A DNA stretch of 64,000 bases from QWPN01 sp044238145 (GCA_044238145.1 JBIIDT010000003.1:16255-80254); one strand, 5' to 3'. Shown: positions 46,102 to 54,576, numbered from the stretch's first letter. The notes: a model not told the origin generated them from the sequence alone. Numbers and translations are program-made.

Positions 46102-46139
46102 TCGCGGGAGCCGGGCGGAACCGCGACCGGCTCCCGCGA
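46102..46139 (-). terminator. Perfect 13-bp hairpin between the RRM gene and rpsR
   Basis: tcgcgggagccgg (46102-46114) pairs perfectly with 46127-46139 around a 12-base loop. It lies 28 bases after the RRM stop and 71 bases before the rpsR ATG. No T run follows on the minus strand, so it may be a terminator helped by Rho, a processing site or an rpsR leader structure. Confidence 0.5.
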
Positions 46140-46166
46140 TGCGATGCGAAACGTTCGGGAGGGGAA

Positions 46167-46335
46167 CTAGTAGCGGTCGCCGCCACCACCGCCGTAGCCG
46201 CCACGGCCACCGCCGTAGCCGCCACCGCCGCCACCACCGTAGCCGCCGCGGCCACCACCGCCGCCGCCGCCGTAGCCACCGCGGCCGCCACCGCCGCCGC
46301 CACCGTAGCCACCGCCGCCACCACCGCCACCCGGA
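46167..46335. repeat. Degenerate GC-rich trinucleotide tandem repeat coding the Gly tail
   Basis: Runs of ccacc/ccgcc and gtagcc units (plus strand) repeat imperfectly over about 165 bases, encoding the GGGRGGYGGG tail of the RRM protein. Such tracts can change length by slippage in multiples of three without breaking the frame. Confidence 0.7.
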
Positions 46336-46589
46336 CGGGGCGTGCGCTCGCGGGCCTCGTTGACCGTCAGGGCACGACCGTTGACTTCCTGGCCGTTGAG
46401 GGCCGCGATAGCAGCCTGCAGGCCTTCGTCGGTTTCCATTTCCACGAATCCGAAGCCGCGCGACCTGCCGGTCTCACGGTCGGAGATCACCTCGGCGCTG
46501 CGGACGGCGCCGTGCGGGGAGAACATCGCCTCGAGATCGGCGGACGTGGTGGACCAGGGGAGGTTCCCCACGTAAATCTTCCGGGCCAT
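46167..46589 (-). CDS. Glycine-rich RNA-binding protein (single RRM)
   Basis: 140 residues: one RRM (1-80) with RNP2 IYVGNL and RNP1 RGFGFVEM, then an Arg/Gly/Tyr-rich low-complexity tail (about 88-140) of repeated GGYGGGGGGGR units. It resembles cyanobacterial and plant cold-induced RNA-binding proteins and probably acts as an RNA chaperone. The ATG at 46589 begins MARKIYVGN; a TTG at 46598 is less likely. It has a leader of about 125 bases with an inverted repeat, and a promoter-like sequence upstream. Confidence 0.93.
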   Translation of the reverse strand: MARKIYVGNLPWSTTSADLEAMFSPHGAVRSAEVISDRETGRSRGFGFVEMETDEGLQAAIAALNGQEVNGRALTVNEARERTPRPGGGGGGGGYGGGGGGGRGGYGGGGGGGRGGYGGGGGGGYGGGRGGYGGGGGDRY

Positions 46590-46907
46590 AAGAATCAAAA
46601 CCTCAGGGACTCGGGAACTGGAACGTCAAAACGAAATCGACTCCATCGACCTTCGCCGGATGCACAAGCCACAGTTCCCGAACGGACTGGAGTGCGGACG
46701 AGAGTCAGTCGAACGTGCAAAGTTCTAGCATCTGCCGCCTACGGCCACAACACCGGGGGGGCGGCCCCAGGCCGGAAAGTGGCGAAAAACGAGCCAAAAC
46801 GACGGCCGCGGCCGCCCCCGGCCCGCCGTGACCTGGCCCTCGGGTCGGTCGGCCCAAGGGGCGGGTCTCCGCCGGGGCCGAATGGGAGCGGGATCCGGCC
46901 CACGCGA
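46590..46907 (-). promoter_or_regulatory. Promoter and structured leader of the glycine-rich RRM gene
   Basis: Contains a candidate minus-strand promoter, TTGTGG (46745-46750) and TAGAAC (46722-46727) with 17 bases between them, and a 10-bp perfect inverted repeat tcgggaactg at 46611-46620 paired with 46672-46681 in the untranslated leader. The rest (46751-46907) is featureless GC-rich sequence after the glcF stop. No gene is seen. Confidence 0.45.
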
Positions 46908-48161
46908 TCAGGTATCGGCCCCGGCGTCGCGGAGCAGCTGCACGGTGTGCCGCACGGGGACGTCCGCGCCAAGCCGCGCGAGGTGCATCCGCAGCTGCGT
47001 CATGCAGCCGATGTTGCCGGTCACGGCGACGTCGGCACCGGTGGCGATGATCGCCCGGGCCTTCTCCGCCCCCAGCGCGGTCGCGATCTCCGGCTGGTCG
47101 AGGTTGTAGGTGCCGGCACTGCCGCAGCACAGGTGCGCATCGGCGACCTCGCGGAGTTCGAGGCCGGGGATCGCCCGCAGCAGGTCGCGCGGCTGCCGCC
47201 GGACGCCCTGGGCATTGGCGAGATGGCAGGCATCCTGGTAGGCGACCGTGAGCCGCGTCTCCCGCAGCGGTTCGCGGAGGCCGAGCGCGCCGAGGAACGC
47301 GGCCACGTCCACGACCCGCCCGCGAAACGCGTCGCCGCGGCCCTCGTCGGGAGTGCCCCGGAGCACGTGGTGATACTCGTGCATCGCGGAGCCGCAGCCG
47401 GCGGCCGTGGTCACGACCGCGTCCACGTCGGCGGGAAACGCGTCGAGGTTGCGCCGGGCGCAGGACTGCGCCGCCGCGAGGTCGCCGGTGTGCCAGGCGA
47501 GGCCGCCGCAGCAGCCCTGCCCGCGGGGCACGACCACCTCCACGCCCTCACGGGTGAGCACCGCGATCGTCGCCGTGGTGATGTCGGGCTCGAGCACCTG
47601 CTGGGCGCAGCCCGTGAGCAGCGCCACCCGCGCGCGTCGCGGGCCGCGCGGCGGATGGACCTCGGCCCACGTCTGCCGCGGCGGAAGCGCGGCAGGCAGG
47701 AGGTCGAGCATCGGTCGCAGCGGCGGCGGCACGAGCAGCCGGGCGAGCCGCGTGCCGCCGAACCGCACCGCGAGGCGGAACCGGGCAGGGTAGGGGAGCG
47801 TGCTGGCCGCGAGGAACCGCCGCAGCCGCTCCCACAGTCCGCGGCGGGCCTGCGGCGCCGCGACCGCCCGGAAGGGACTGATCAGGTCGCGGTAGGGCAC
47901 GCCGCTCGGGCAGGCTGGCTCGCACGCCAGGCAGCCGAGGCAGCGGTCGACGTGAGGCTGGGCGTCAACGAACGAGGCCTTGCCCTCGAGCACCTCCTTC
48001 ATGAGCACGATCCGCCCCCGGGGCGAATCCATCTCCTGCCCGAGTTCCTGGTAGGTCGGGCAGGCCGCGAGACAGAAGCCGCAGTGCACGCAGGCCGAGA
48101 CGGCGTCGGCCATCGGCCGGCCGAGCGGCCCGAAGCGGTCGGTGGGAATCTCGTGAAGCAT
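46908..48161 (-). CDS. glcF: Glycolate oxidase iron-sulfur subunit
   Basis: 417 residues. Two Fe4S4 ferredoxin motifs near the N-terminus (CVHCGFCLAACP and CLGCLACEPACP) are followed by two CCG-type domains (GQGCCGGLAWHTGD and HLCCGSAGTYN). It passes electrons from the FAD subunits to the respiratory chain. The ATG at 48161 overlaps the glcE stop by one base (TGATG). Confidence 0.94.
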   Translation of the reverse strand: MLHEIPTDRFGPLGRPMADAVSACVHCGFCLAACPTYQELGQEMDSPRGRIVLMKEVLEGKASFVDAQPHVDRCLGCLACEPACPSGVPYRDLISPFRAVAAPQARRGLWERLRRFLAASTLPYPARFRLAVRFGGTRLARLLVPPPLRPMLDLLPAALPPRQTWAEVHPPRGPRRARVALLTGCAQQVLEPDITTATIAVLTREGVEVVVPRGQGCCGGLAWHTGDLAAAQSCARRNLDAFPADVDAVVTTAAGCGSAMHEYHHVLRGTPDEGRGDAFRGRVVDVAAFLGALGLREPLRETRLTVAYQDACHLANAQGVRRQPRDLLRAIPGLELREVADAHLCCGSAGTYNLDQPEIATALGAEKARAIIATGADVAVTGNIGCMTQLRMHLARLGADVPVRHTVQLLRDAGADT

Positions 48162-49105
48162 CAGTCGTCGAGTGTAGGGAAGCGGTGGTCCGGGTCGAGC
48201 GCCATCTTGACGGCCTCCTCGATCGCGTGCCGCGGCCGGCCGCCCGGCCACAGCGGCCCGGCGCCGCTGAGCGTGAGGCCGCGGGGGAGCGGCTCCGTCG
48301 CCAGCGCGAGCGTGCCGGCGCCGCTCACGTGCGCCGCGCGAAATGCCGGCAGCTCGGGGGGCGTGAGGTCGGCCTTGAACCGCCAGGGCGTGTCGCGGAC
48401 GCGGTCCCAGATGGCGCCGTCGACGTCGCGGCCGCCGACCTTGCGGGCCAGCGTCTCGATCGCCCGCCCCGGCCCCGCGAGCCGCACGAGCAGCGTCGCG
48501 CCGCCGGGGGGCACGTCGAGGGCATCGGGCGCCAGCCGCGAACGGGCGAGCCGGGCCAGCGTCTCGGCGGCGAACGGCAGCTCGCGGGTCAGCGTCGCCT
48601 CGGGCCGCGGAAAGACCTTGAACGTCACCTCGCCGATCACGCCGAAGCGGCCCAGGCTGCCGACGAGGAACTTCGGCACGTCGAACCCGGCGGCGTTCTT
48701 CACGACCTTGCCGCCGAGCCGCAGGAGCCGGCCCATCCCGTCGACGAACCGCACGCCGAGGATGAAGTCGCGGATGCCGCCGTAGCGGAACCGGCCGGGG
48801 CCGCTGATGCCGGCGGCCACGGCACCGCCGAGCGTGCCGCCCGCGGCGACGAACAGCGGGTCGAACGGGAGGTATTGGTTCCGCTCCGCCAGCGCGGCGA
48901 CGACGTCGGCCAGCGGCGTGCCGGCGAGCGCCGTGAACGTGAACTCCTCCGGCTCATACTCCACGATCCCGCGGAGGCCGCGGGTCGAGATCTTCACCGC
49001 CTCCACGGCCGAGAGCCGCGGCTTGGTCTCAGCGCCCACGGCGAGCACACGCGGGGCGCTGCGGACGGCGGCGACGAGCTCGGCGAGCGTGGCGGGGGCG
49101 ATCAT
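48161..49105 (-). CDS. glcE: Glycolate oxidase FAD-binding subunit GlcE
   Basis: 314 residues, FAD-binding type 4 (PCMH-like) fold with VLAVGAETKPRL, the FAD loop FVAAGGTLGGAVAAGISGPG and RLGGKVVKNAAGFDV. It is the second flavin subunit of glycolate oxidase. ATGA overlap with the glcD stop fixes the start at 49105. Confidence 0.92.
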   Translation of the reverse strand: MIAPATLAELVAAVRSAPRVLAVGAETKPRLSAVEAVKISTRGLRGIVEYEPEEFTFTALAGTPLADVVAALAERNQYLPFDPLFVAAGGTLGGAVAAGISGPGRFRYGGIRDFILGVRFVDGMGRLLRLGGKVVKNAAGFDVPKFLVGSLGRFGVIGEVTFKVFPRPEATLTRELPFAAETLARLARSRLAPDALDVPPGGATLLVRLAGPGRAIETLARKVGGRDVDGAIWDRVRDTPWRFKADLTPPELPAFRAAHVSGAGTLALATEPLPRGLTLSGAGPLWPGGRPRHAIEEAVKMALDPDHRFPTLDD

Positions 49106-50559
49106 TCGCGCGAGATCACTCCCGCCCGCTCCAGCGGGTGCAGCCCGGCCCTGGACAGTGCCGCCGCGCCGGAGGGGAACATCTTGCCCGGGTTGGCGAT
49201 GCCGAGCGGGTCGAAGGCGGCCCGCAGCCGCTCCATGCAGTCGAGCTCGTCGGCGGAGAACATCGCGGGCATGTGGTCGCGCTTCTCGACGCCGATGCCG
49301 TGCTCGCCGGTCAGCGAGCCCCCCATCGCGACGCACATCTCGAGGATCCGCCCGGCGAGGGCCTCGGCCCGGTCGAGCCCGTCCGGTTCGCGTCCGTCGT
49401 AGAGAATCAACGGGTGGAGGTTGCCGTCGCCCGCGTGGAACACGTTCGCCACGCGGAGGCCCGCCGCCCGCGCCATCTCGTCGATCCGGCGCAGCGCCTC
49501 CCCGAGCCGGCGCCGGGGCACGACGCCGTCCTGCACGATGAAGTCGCGGGAGATCCGGCCAACGGCGCTGAAGGCGCTCTTGCGGCCCTTCCAGATCGCC
49601 GCCCGCTCGTCGGCGTCGCGGGCCGGCCGCACCGCCACGGGACCGCTCGCGGCGAGGATCGCATCGAGCTGCTCCCGCTCCACGGCCACCGTCTCCCGCG
49701 GACCCTCGAGTTCCACGATCAGCACCGCCTCGCAGCCGGCAGGGTAGTCGGCGTGCACCGCGGCCCGCGCCGCCTCGATCGCCAGCGCGTCCATGATCTC
49801 GAGGGCGCCGGGCAGCAGGCCCGCCGCGATCACCGCCGACACCGCGTCGCCCGCCTCCTCGAGCGTCCGATAACCGGCGAGCACGGTGTGGAAGCACTCG
49901 GCCGTGGGCAGGAGCTGGAGCGTGATCTCCAGCGCGATCCCGAACAGCCCCTCGTTGCCGGTGAACAGGCCGCACCAGTCGGGGCCGAGCCGCTCGCGGC
50001 TGCCGCCCCCCCACTCGACGACCTCGCCGGTGGCGAGCACGGCCTTGATGCCGAGCACGTGGTTGGAGGTCATGCCGTACTTCAGGCAGTGGGCCCCGCC
50101 GGAGTTGAAGGCGACGTTGCCGCCGATCGTGCACACGCTCTGCGACGAGGGGTCCGGCGCGTAGTACAGGCCGAACGGCGCCGCCGCCACCGTGACCTGC
50201 GTGTTGACCACGCCCGGCTCGACGACGGCGATCCGCTCGTCGGGGTCGAGGCGGAGGATGCGGTTGAGCCGATTGAGGGCGATCACGATCCCGTCGGCCA
50301 CCGGGAGCGAGCCGCCACACAGGCTCGTCCCGCTGCCGCGGGCTACGAACGGGATGGCGAGTTCGCGGCACAGGCGGACGACCGCCACCACCTCGTCCGC
50401 CGTCTCTGGCACGACGACCGCTAGCGGCCTGGCGTGGAACGCGGTCAACCCATCGCTCTCGTAGACGGCGAGTTCCGCCGGCCGCGTCAGCAGCCGGTCG
50501 GGCGGGAGCAGGGCGGCCAGGCGGTGGACGACGGCGGTGTTCGCTGGAGCAAGTGCCAT
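49102..50559 (-). CDS. glcD: Glycolate oxidase catalytic FAD subunit GlcD
   Basis: 485 residues of the FAD-linked lactate/glycolate oxidase family. It has the FAD segment FVARGSGTSLCGGSLP and SVCTIGGNVAFNSGGAHCLKYG, and the C-terminal HAGDGNLHPLI and TGEHGIGVEKRDH with the metal/active-site His residues. It oxidises glycolate to glyoxylate. glcE and glcF follow with overlapping codons; an aminotransferase gene lies 138 bases upstream in the same direction. Confidence 0.94.
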   Translation of the reverse strand: MALAPANTAVVHRLAALLPPDRLLTRPAELAVYESDGLTAFHARPLAVVVPETADEVVAVVRLCRELAIPFVARGSGTSLCGGSLPVADGIVIALNRLNRILRLDPDERIAVVEPGVVNTQVTVAAAPFGLYYAPDPSSQSVCTIGGNVAFNSGGAHCLKYGMTSNHVLGIKAVLATGEVVEWGGGSRERLGPDWCGLFTGNEGLFGIALEITLQLLPTAECFHTVLAGYRTLEEAGDAVSAVIAAGLLPGALEIMDALAIEAARAAVHADYPAGCEAVLIVELEGPRETVAVEREQLDAILAASGPVAVRPARDADERAAIWKGRKSAFSAVGRISRDFIVQDGVVPRRRLGEALRRIDEMARAAGLRVANVFHAGDGNLHPLILYDGREPDGLDRAEALAGRILEMCVAMGGSLTGEHGIGVEKRDHMPAMFSADELDCMERLRAAFDPLGIANPGKMFPSGAAALSRAGLHPLERAGVISRE

Positions 50560-50697
50560 AAATCAGTGATCCTCGCCAACAAGAACGGGAGGCGAAGGGG
50601 GTCGGCAAATGCTCGAGGAGCCTATGGCCGCCTCGGCCATCAGCGACGAGACCTTTGCCGCCCCCAAGCTGGCAATGCCGATGGGTCGCAAAGCCCT

Positions 50698-51816
50698 TTA
50701 GGAGGACCGCAACACCTCCCGCAGCGCCGCGAGCACGAGATCGACGTTCCGCACGGTGGCCCCGTGCCCCATGAGACCGATCCGCCAGGCCTTGCCCGCC
50801 ATCACGCCCAGCCCCGCGCCGATCTCGATACCGTACTCCTCGAGGAGGCGGCGGCGGACGGCCGCGTCGTCGGCGTGCTCCGGCTTATGGATGCAGTTGA
50901 GCGTGTGCAACGATCGCGACGGCACATAGCGGATGCCCAGCGCGTCGAGGCCGGAACGCAGCCGGCGGTGCATCGCCGCATGGCGGGCGATGCGGGCCTC
51001 GAGCCCCTCCTCGAGCACGATCGTGAGCGCCTCGTGGAGGGCGTAGGTCATGTTGATCGGGGCCGTGTGGTGGTAGACGCGGCCGCCGCCGCCCCCGCCG
51101 GTGTAGTACTTCCGCAGCATGGAGACGTCGAGGTACCAGGACTGGACCTTCGATTTCCGCGCGTCCATCGCAGCCAGCGCCCGGTCTCCGAAGCTCACCG
51201 GCGACAGGCCCGGCGGGCAACTGAGGCACTTCTGCGTGCCGCTGTAGATGGCGTCGATGCCCCATGCGTCCACCTTCACATCGTGGCCGCCGAGGCTGGT
51301 CACCGCATCGACGAGGAACAGCGACCCCTTCGCGTGGACGAGGTCGGCGATGCCCTCCAGCGGCTGGTGGGCGCCCGTGCTCGTCTCGGCATGCACGATG
51401 CCGAAGACCTTGGCCCGCGGATGCCGTTCGAGGGCGGCGGCGATCGCCTCGAGCGGGATCGTCTCGCCCCACGGGGCCTCGATGGCGTGCACCGTGGCCC
51501 CGCACCGCTCCATGACGTCCTTCATCCGGCCGCCGAACACGCCGTTGACGCACACGATCGCCTCGTCACCCGGCTCGACGAGGTTGACGGCGAGGCACTC
51601 CATGCCCGCCATGCCGGTGCCGCTGACGGGGAACGTGAGCGGGTTCCTGGTCTGGAACACCTGCCGCAGCATCTCGCAGGTCTCGTCCATGATGGCGAGG
51701 TACTGCGGGTCGAGGTGGCCGAGCGTGGGTGCGGCAAGGGCCCGCAGGACCCGCGCCGAGACGGGGCTGGGGCCGGGGCCGAGGAGGACGCGTTCGGCGG
51801 GAAAGACGGTGGTCAT
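50698..51816 (-). CDS. Alanine-glyoxylate / serine-pyruvate class V aminotransferase
   Basis: 372 residues of the class V PLP aminotransferases. PLP Lys is in IYSGTQKCLSCPPGLSP, the cofactor Asp in FLVDAVTSLGG, and GPGPSPVSARVLRAL is the typical N-terminus. The adjacent glycolate oxidase genes make glyoxylate-to-glycine transamination the likely reaction, completing a glycolate-salvage route. The start at 51816 is in the context gtcATGaccaccgt on the minus strand, with a TATCAT box about 40 bases upstream. Confidence 0.9.
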   Translation of the reverse strand: MTTVFPAERVLLGPGPSPVSARVLRALAAPTLGHLDPQYLAIMDETCEMLRQVFQTRNPLTFPVSGTGMAGMECLAVNLVEPGDEAIVCVNGVFGGRMKDVMERCGATVHAIEAPWGETIPLEAIAAALERHPRAKVFGIVHAETSTGAHQPLEGIADLVHAKGSLFLVDAVTSLGGHDVKVDAWGIDAIYSGTQKCLSCPPGLSPVSFGDRALAAMDARKSKVQSWYLDVSMLRKYYTGGGGGGRVYHHTAPINMTYALHEALTIVLEEGLEARIARHAAMHRRLRSGLDALGIRYVPSRSLHTLNCIHKPEHADDAAVRRRLLEEYGIEIGAGLGVMAGKAWRIGLMGHGATVRNVDLVLAALREVLRSS

Positions 51817-51892
51817 GGCGCGGGGCGGGCTCGCGGGGGCGTTCGTCCGCCGCCCATGATAGCGAGTCGGCCGGCTGTCGCGGGCCCGCCGG

Positions 51893-52039
51893 TCACCGGC
51901 TCTGGCAGGTGCTGCAGATTCTCGCCACCTGCTCGGCGGACCACTTCTGGCAGAGCACGCACTTGCTGCCGGCCTGCGAACTGCACGTGGAGCAGATCCG
52001 CGCGGCATGCTCCGGCTGACTCCAAAGTCTACGGGGCAT
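51893..52039 (-). CDS. Small six-cysteine zinc-ribbon-like protein (48 residues)
   Basis: Begins with ATG 52039 inside the last codons of the FGE-like gene (11-base overlap) and encodes three CxxC pairs: Cys16/19 in ARICSTCSS, Cys27/30 in SKCVLCQKW and Cys42/45 in ARICSTCQS. The first and last pairs are near-identical repeats. Six paired cysteines in 48 residues strongly suggest metal binding (zinc or Fe-S). No signal peptide is visible. Other frames here give no sensible protein. Function unknown; overlap suggests translation coupled to the upstream gene. Confidence 0.6.
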   Translation of the reverse strand: MPRRLWSQPEHAARICSTCSSQAGSKCVLCQKWSAEQVARICSTCQSR

Positions 52040-53984
52040 CGCGACCGGCCCGCAACGCAGCGACGGTCCCGACCAGCCGGAAGCCCGCGTCGTTGGCCTG
52101 GCGGCTGGCGGCCACCTGCGTGAAGGTCGACTTCCGCAGCGTCACCGCACCGCCCGCCCAGAAGCCGCCGCGCAGGCCGCGGAACTGGCCCTTCGCACCG
52201 TCCAGGTCGTTCCACTGGTAGACGAGGCCGTTCTGGTCGAAGGTGCCGTAGTGGCTGCCGCTCGTGGCGAACGCCCCGACGTCGGTCAGGTAGTTCTGCG
52301 TGGGCGAGAACACGGCCGACTGGGTGACGCAGTAGATCGGGCCGACGAGATAGTTGGCGATCGGTCCGCCGGTGGAGACGGGGTCGTTCGACGGCGGCAC
52401 GTCCTGCTGCGTGGCGTAGAGATGGTAGCCCGGGACACCCCCCTTGTTCGGCGTGAAGTAGGCCGCCTTGTACCACTCGTTCTCCGTGGGAATGAAGAAG
52501 GTCGGCGCGGACCGCGTGTTGGGGTTGACCGCGTTGCGGGGCACGGCCTTGCGGCTGCTCGCCTGCCGCAGGTCGTAGGCGCCGTTCTCCGTCGTGCGGG
52601 CGTTCTGCCGGCCGGCGGGCTGGCCGTTGGCCATCCAGTTCGCGAACCGGGCCGCGTCGAACCAGCTCACGTAGGTGATCGGCCGGTTCGCCGCGGAGCC
52701 GGCGTTGTTCATCACGCTGTAGGAGCGGCGGCCGTTCCGGCCGACCCGCGTGATTCCGGCCACGGCCAGGTCGGTGGCCATCCGCGTGTCGTACAGGCCG
52801 TGGGTGTCGGTGCGGGCCACGGCGTTGAGGAAGGCCACGTACTGCCCGATCGTGACGTCGGTCCGCGCGATCGCATACTCGTAGGCGACGGCCCCGAAGC
52901 CGGTGGCCGCGTCCGCGGCGTTGCCCGCGTCGCCGACCGTGACGAGGTCGACCACGACCGCCGCCGCCTCGGCGGGCAGGGCCGCCAGCCGGAACCCGCC
53001 ATTGGAGCCGACGCCGGACGCCGCGACGCCGAGACGGTAGTCGGAGGCGAGGTAGGAGACGAACGAGGTCCACGCGCCACCGCGGAGGATCACGGTCTCG
53101 GTCGGCTCGCCCGTCGACTCGAGCAGCTCCCAGACGTTGCCGTTCTGGTCGAAGGTGCCGTAGGAACTCGGGCTCGCCCGCATCGCGCCCACGTTCGTCA
53201 GGTAGTTCTGCGCCGGCTCGATGAGCGGCTCCTGCGTGACCGTCATCGCGCCCGTCGCGAAGATGTAGTTCACCTGATTGGCCGCGTCGCCGATCACGTT
53301 GCCGGGGTCCGCGTCGCTGCGGGTGGCGTAGCGGTGGTAGCCGCCGCGGCCACCGCGGGCCGCCGGGTCGTAGTAGGCCGCCTTGTACCACTGGTTCTCC
53401 GACGGCAGGAAGAACGTGGGGGCCGCGCCGGTGTTGGGATTCACCGCGTTCCGCGGCGGCACCGTGCCGGGCACCGCGGCGAGGTCGTAGGCGCCGTTCT
53501 CGGTGGTGGCCGCGGTCTGGCTGCCGACGGGCTGGCCGTTCGCCATCCAGTTGGCGAACCGGGCCGCGTCGAACCAGTCGACGTAGGTGATCGGCCGGTC
53601 GGCGGGGCTCGTGGCCCCCGCCGGCGTGATGCCGAACGGCCCGATGACCGCGTAGGTGTAGCCGCCCGGGCTGCCGGAGCGGTCGATGCCGGCCGAGGTC
53701 CGGTCGTCTCCATTGTCCATGGCGGTGTGGTACAGGCCGGCCAGGTCGTCGGCGGCGACGGCGTTGAGGAACGCCGCGTATTCGCCGATCGTGACCTCGT
53801 ACTTGCCGATCCGATACGCCTCGTCGACGCGGCCGAAGCCGGTTTTCGGATCGGCGGCGTTGCGCGGGTCTTCCACGGGCACGAAGATCGGGTCGATCAC
53901 CGCGAGGGCGATCCGCGGCTCGAGCCGCTCGACCGCGGGCGGGCGGGGGCGGGACCGGCGGCGGGCGGAAGCGGGGCGCGGCAT
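52029..53984 (-). CDS. Tandem formylglycine-generating-enzyme-like (SUMF1) surface protein with LEPR motif
   Basis: 651 residues. The basic N-terminus ends in VERLEPRIALAV, an LEPR-XLL-type motif found on planctomycete exported proteins. Two homologous FGE/SUMF1 domains follow (about 30-345 and 350-640), each with a segment like YRIGKYEVTIGEYAAFLNAV, PITYVDWFDAARFANWMANG, FFLPSENQWYKAAYYDP, GTFDQNGNVWELL and GGFRLA. The copper-binding cysteine pair of true FGE is absent; the only cysteine is in PIYCVTQ. It is thus probably a binding or display protein, not a sulfatase activator. ATG 53984 starts just before the basic stretch. Confidence 0.85.
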   Translation of the reverse strand: MPRPASARRRSRPRPPAVERLEPRIALAVIDPIFVPVEDPRNAADPKTGFGRVDEAYRIGKYEVTIGEYAAFLNAVAADDLAGLYHTAMDNGDDRTSAGIDRSGSPGGYTYAVIGPFGITPAGATSPADRPITYVDWFDAARFANWMANGQPVGSQTAATTENGAYDLAAVPGTVPPRNAVNPNTGAAPTFFLPSENQWYKAAYYDPAARGGRGGYHRYATRSDADPGNVIGDAANQVNYIFATGAMTVTQEPLIEPAQNYLTNVGAMRASPSSYGTFDQNGNVWELLESTGEPTETVILRGGAWTSFVSYLASDYRLGVAASGVGSNGGFRLAALPAEAAAVVVDLVTVGDAGNAADAATGFGAVAYEYAIARTDVTIGQYVAFLNAVARTDTHGLYDTRMATDLAVAGITRVGRNGRRSYSVMNNAGSAANRPITYVSWFDAARFANWMANGQPAGRQNARTTENGAYDLRQASSRKAVPRNAVNPNTRSAPTFFIPTENEWYKAAYFTPNKGGVPGYHLYATQQDVPPSNDPVSTGGPIANYLVGPIYCVTQSAVFSPTQNYLTDVGAFATSGSHYGTFDQNGLVYQWNDLDGAKGQFRGLRGGFWAGGAVTLRKSTFTQVAASRQANDAGFRLVGTVAALRAGRDAP

Positions 53985-54089
53985 GGGGTGGTCCAGCGAG
54001 AGGCGGGAACGTCCGCAAAGCGTAGCATCGGATGCCCGTCCGTTCCCGTTCGTGCCCATGGTCATGCGCCATGGGTGAAAAGCCCGGAT

Positions 54090-54117
54090 TTGCGTGGCAG
54101 GCGATCGCCGCTACACT
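54090..54117 (+). promoter_or_regulatory. Putative promoter of the RRM-helicase region
   Basis: TTGCGT at 54090-54095 and TACACT at 54112-54117 with 16 bases between them. Transcription from here would give a leader of about 155 bases before the RRM ATG, including a small hairpin (gaccc/gggtc, about 54236-54258) just before the TAGGAG ribosome-binding site at 54263-54268. Confidence 0.45.
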
Positions 54118-54279
54118 CGGGGGGTCGGTCGTTGACGACGCTCCTGGAAGCGTGCCGGATTTTCTTCCCGGCCCTGCTGCTTTTGGCTCGCCTTCACCTT
54201 CTGGCGGGCTGCCATTTCTCTGGCCCTTTCGCCGTGACCCCGAAAGTGAACCGGGTCATCCGTAGGAGTGTCTTGTTTC

Positions 54280-54567
54280 ATGGGTAAGAAGCTTTATGTC
54301 GGTAACCTCGCGTACAGCGTGACGAGCGAGGCGCTCGAGCAGATGTTTCTCGAGTTCGGCAGCGTCGTCAGCGCCCAGGTCATCCAGGACCGCGACACGG
54401 GCCGCAGCAAGGGGTTCGGCTTCGTGGAGATGCAGACCGACGAGGCCGCGCAGCAGGCCATCAACGCGATGCACGACAAGGATTGCGGTGGCCGGCCGCT
54501 CACCGTCAACGAGGCCAAGCCCCGGGAAGCCGGCGGCGGCAACCGCGGCGGCGGGCGAAGGTTCTAG
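54280..54567 (+). CDS. RRM RNA-binding protein (short)
   Basis: 95 residues: a single RRM with RNP2 LYVGNL and RNP1 KGFGFVEM, ending in a short Gly/Arg tail (GGGNRGGGRRF). It is a close relative of the glycine-rich RRM protein at 46167-46589 but nearly without the tail. ATG 54280 was preferred to GTG 54268 because the ribosome-binding site TAGGAG would otherwise be too close. A DEAD-box helicase follows in the same direction after a hairpin-rich gap, a pairing reminiscent of cold-shock RNA remodelling. Confidence 0.93.
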   Translation: MGKKLYVGNLAYSVTSEALEQMFLEFGSVVSAQVIQDRDTGRSKGFGFVEMQTDEAAQQAINAMHDKDCGGRPLTVNEAKPREAGGGNRGGGRRF

Positions 54568-54576
54568 CAGCCCGCG

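Noticed and set aside
46167..46340. CRISPR-like array in the repetitive tract
   Set aside because: Units are short, irregular and in frame with a Gly-rich protein tail; no spacer pattern and no cas genes.
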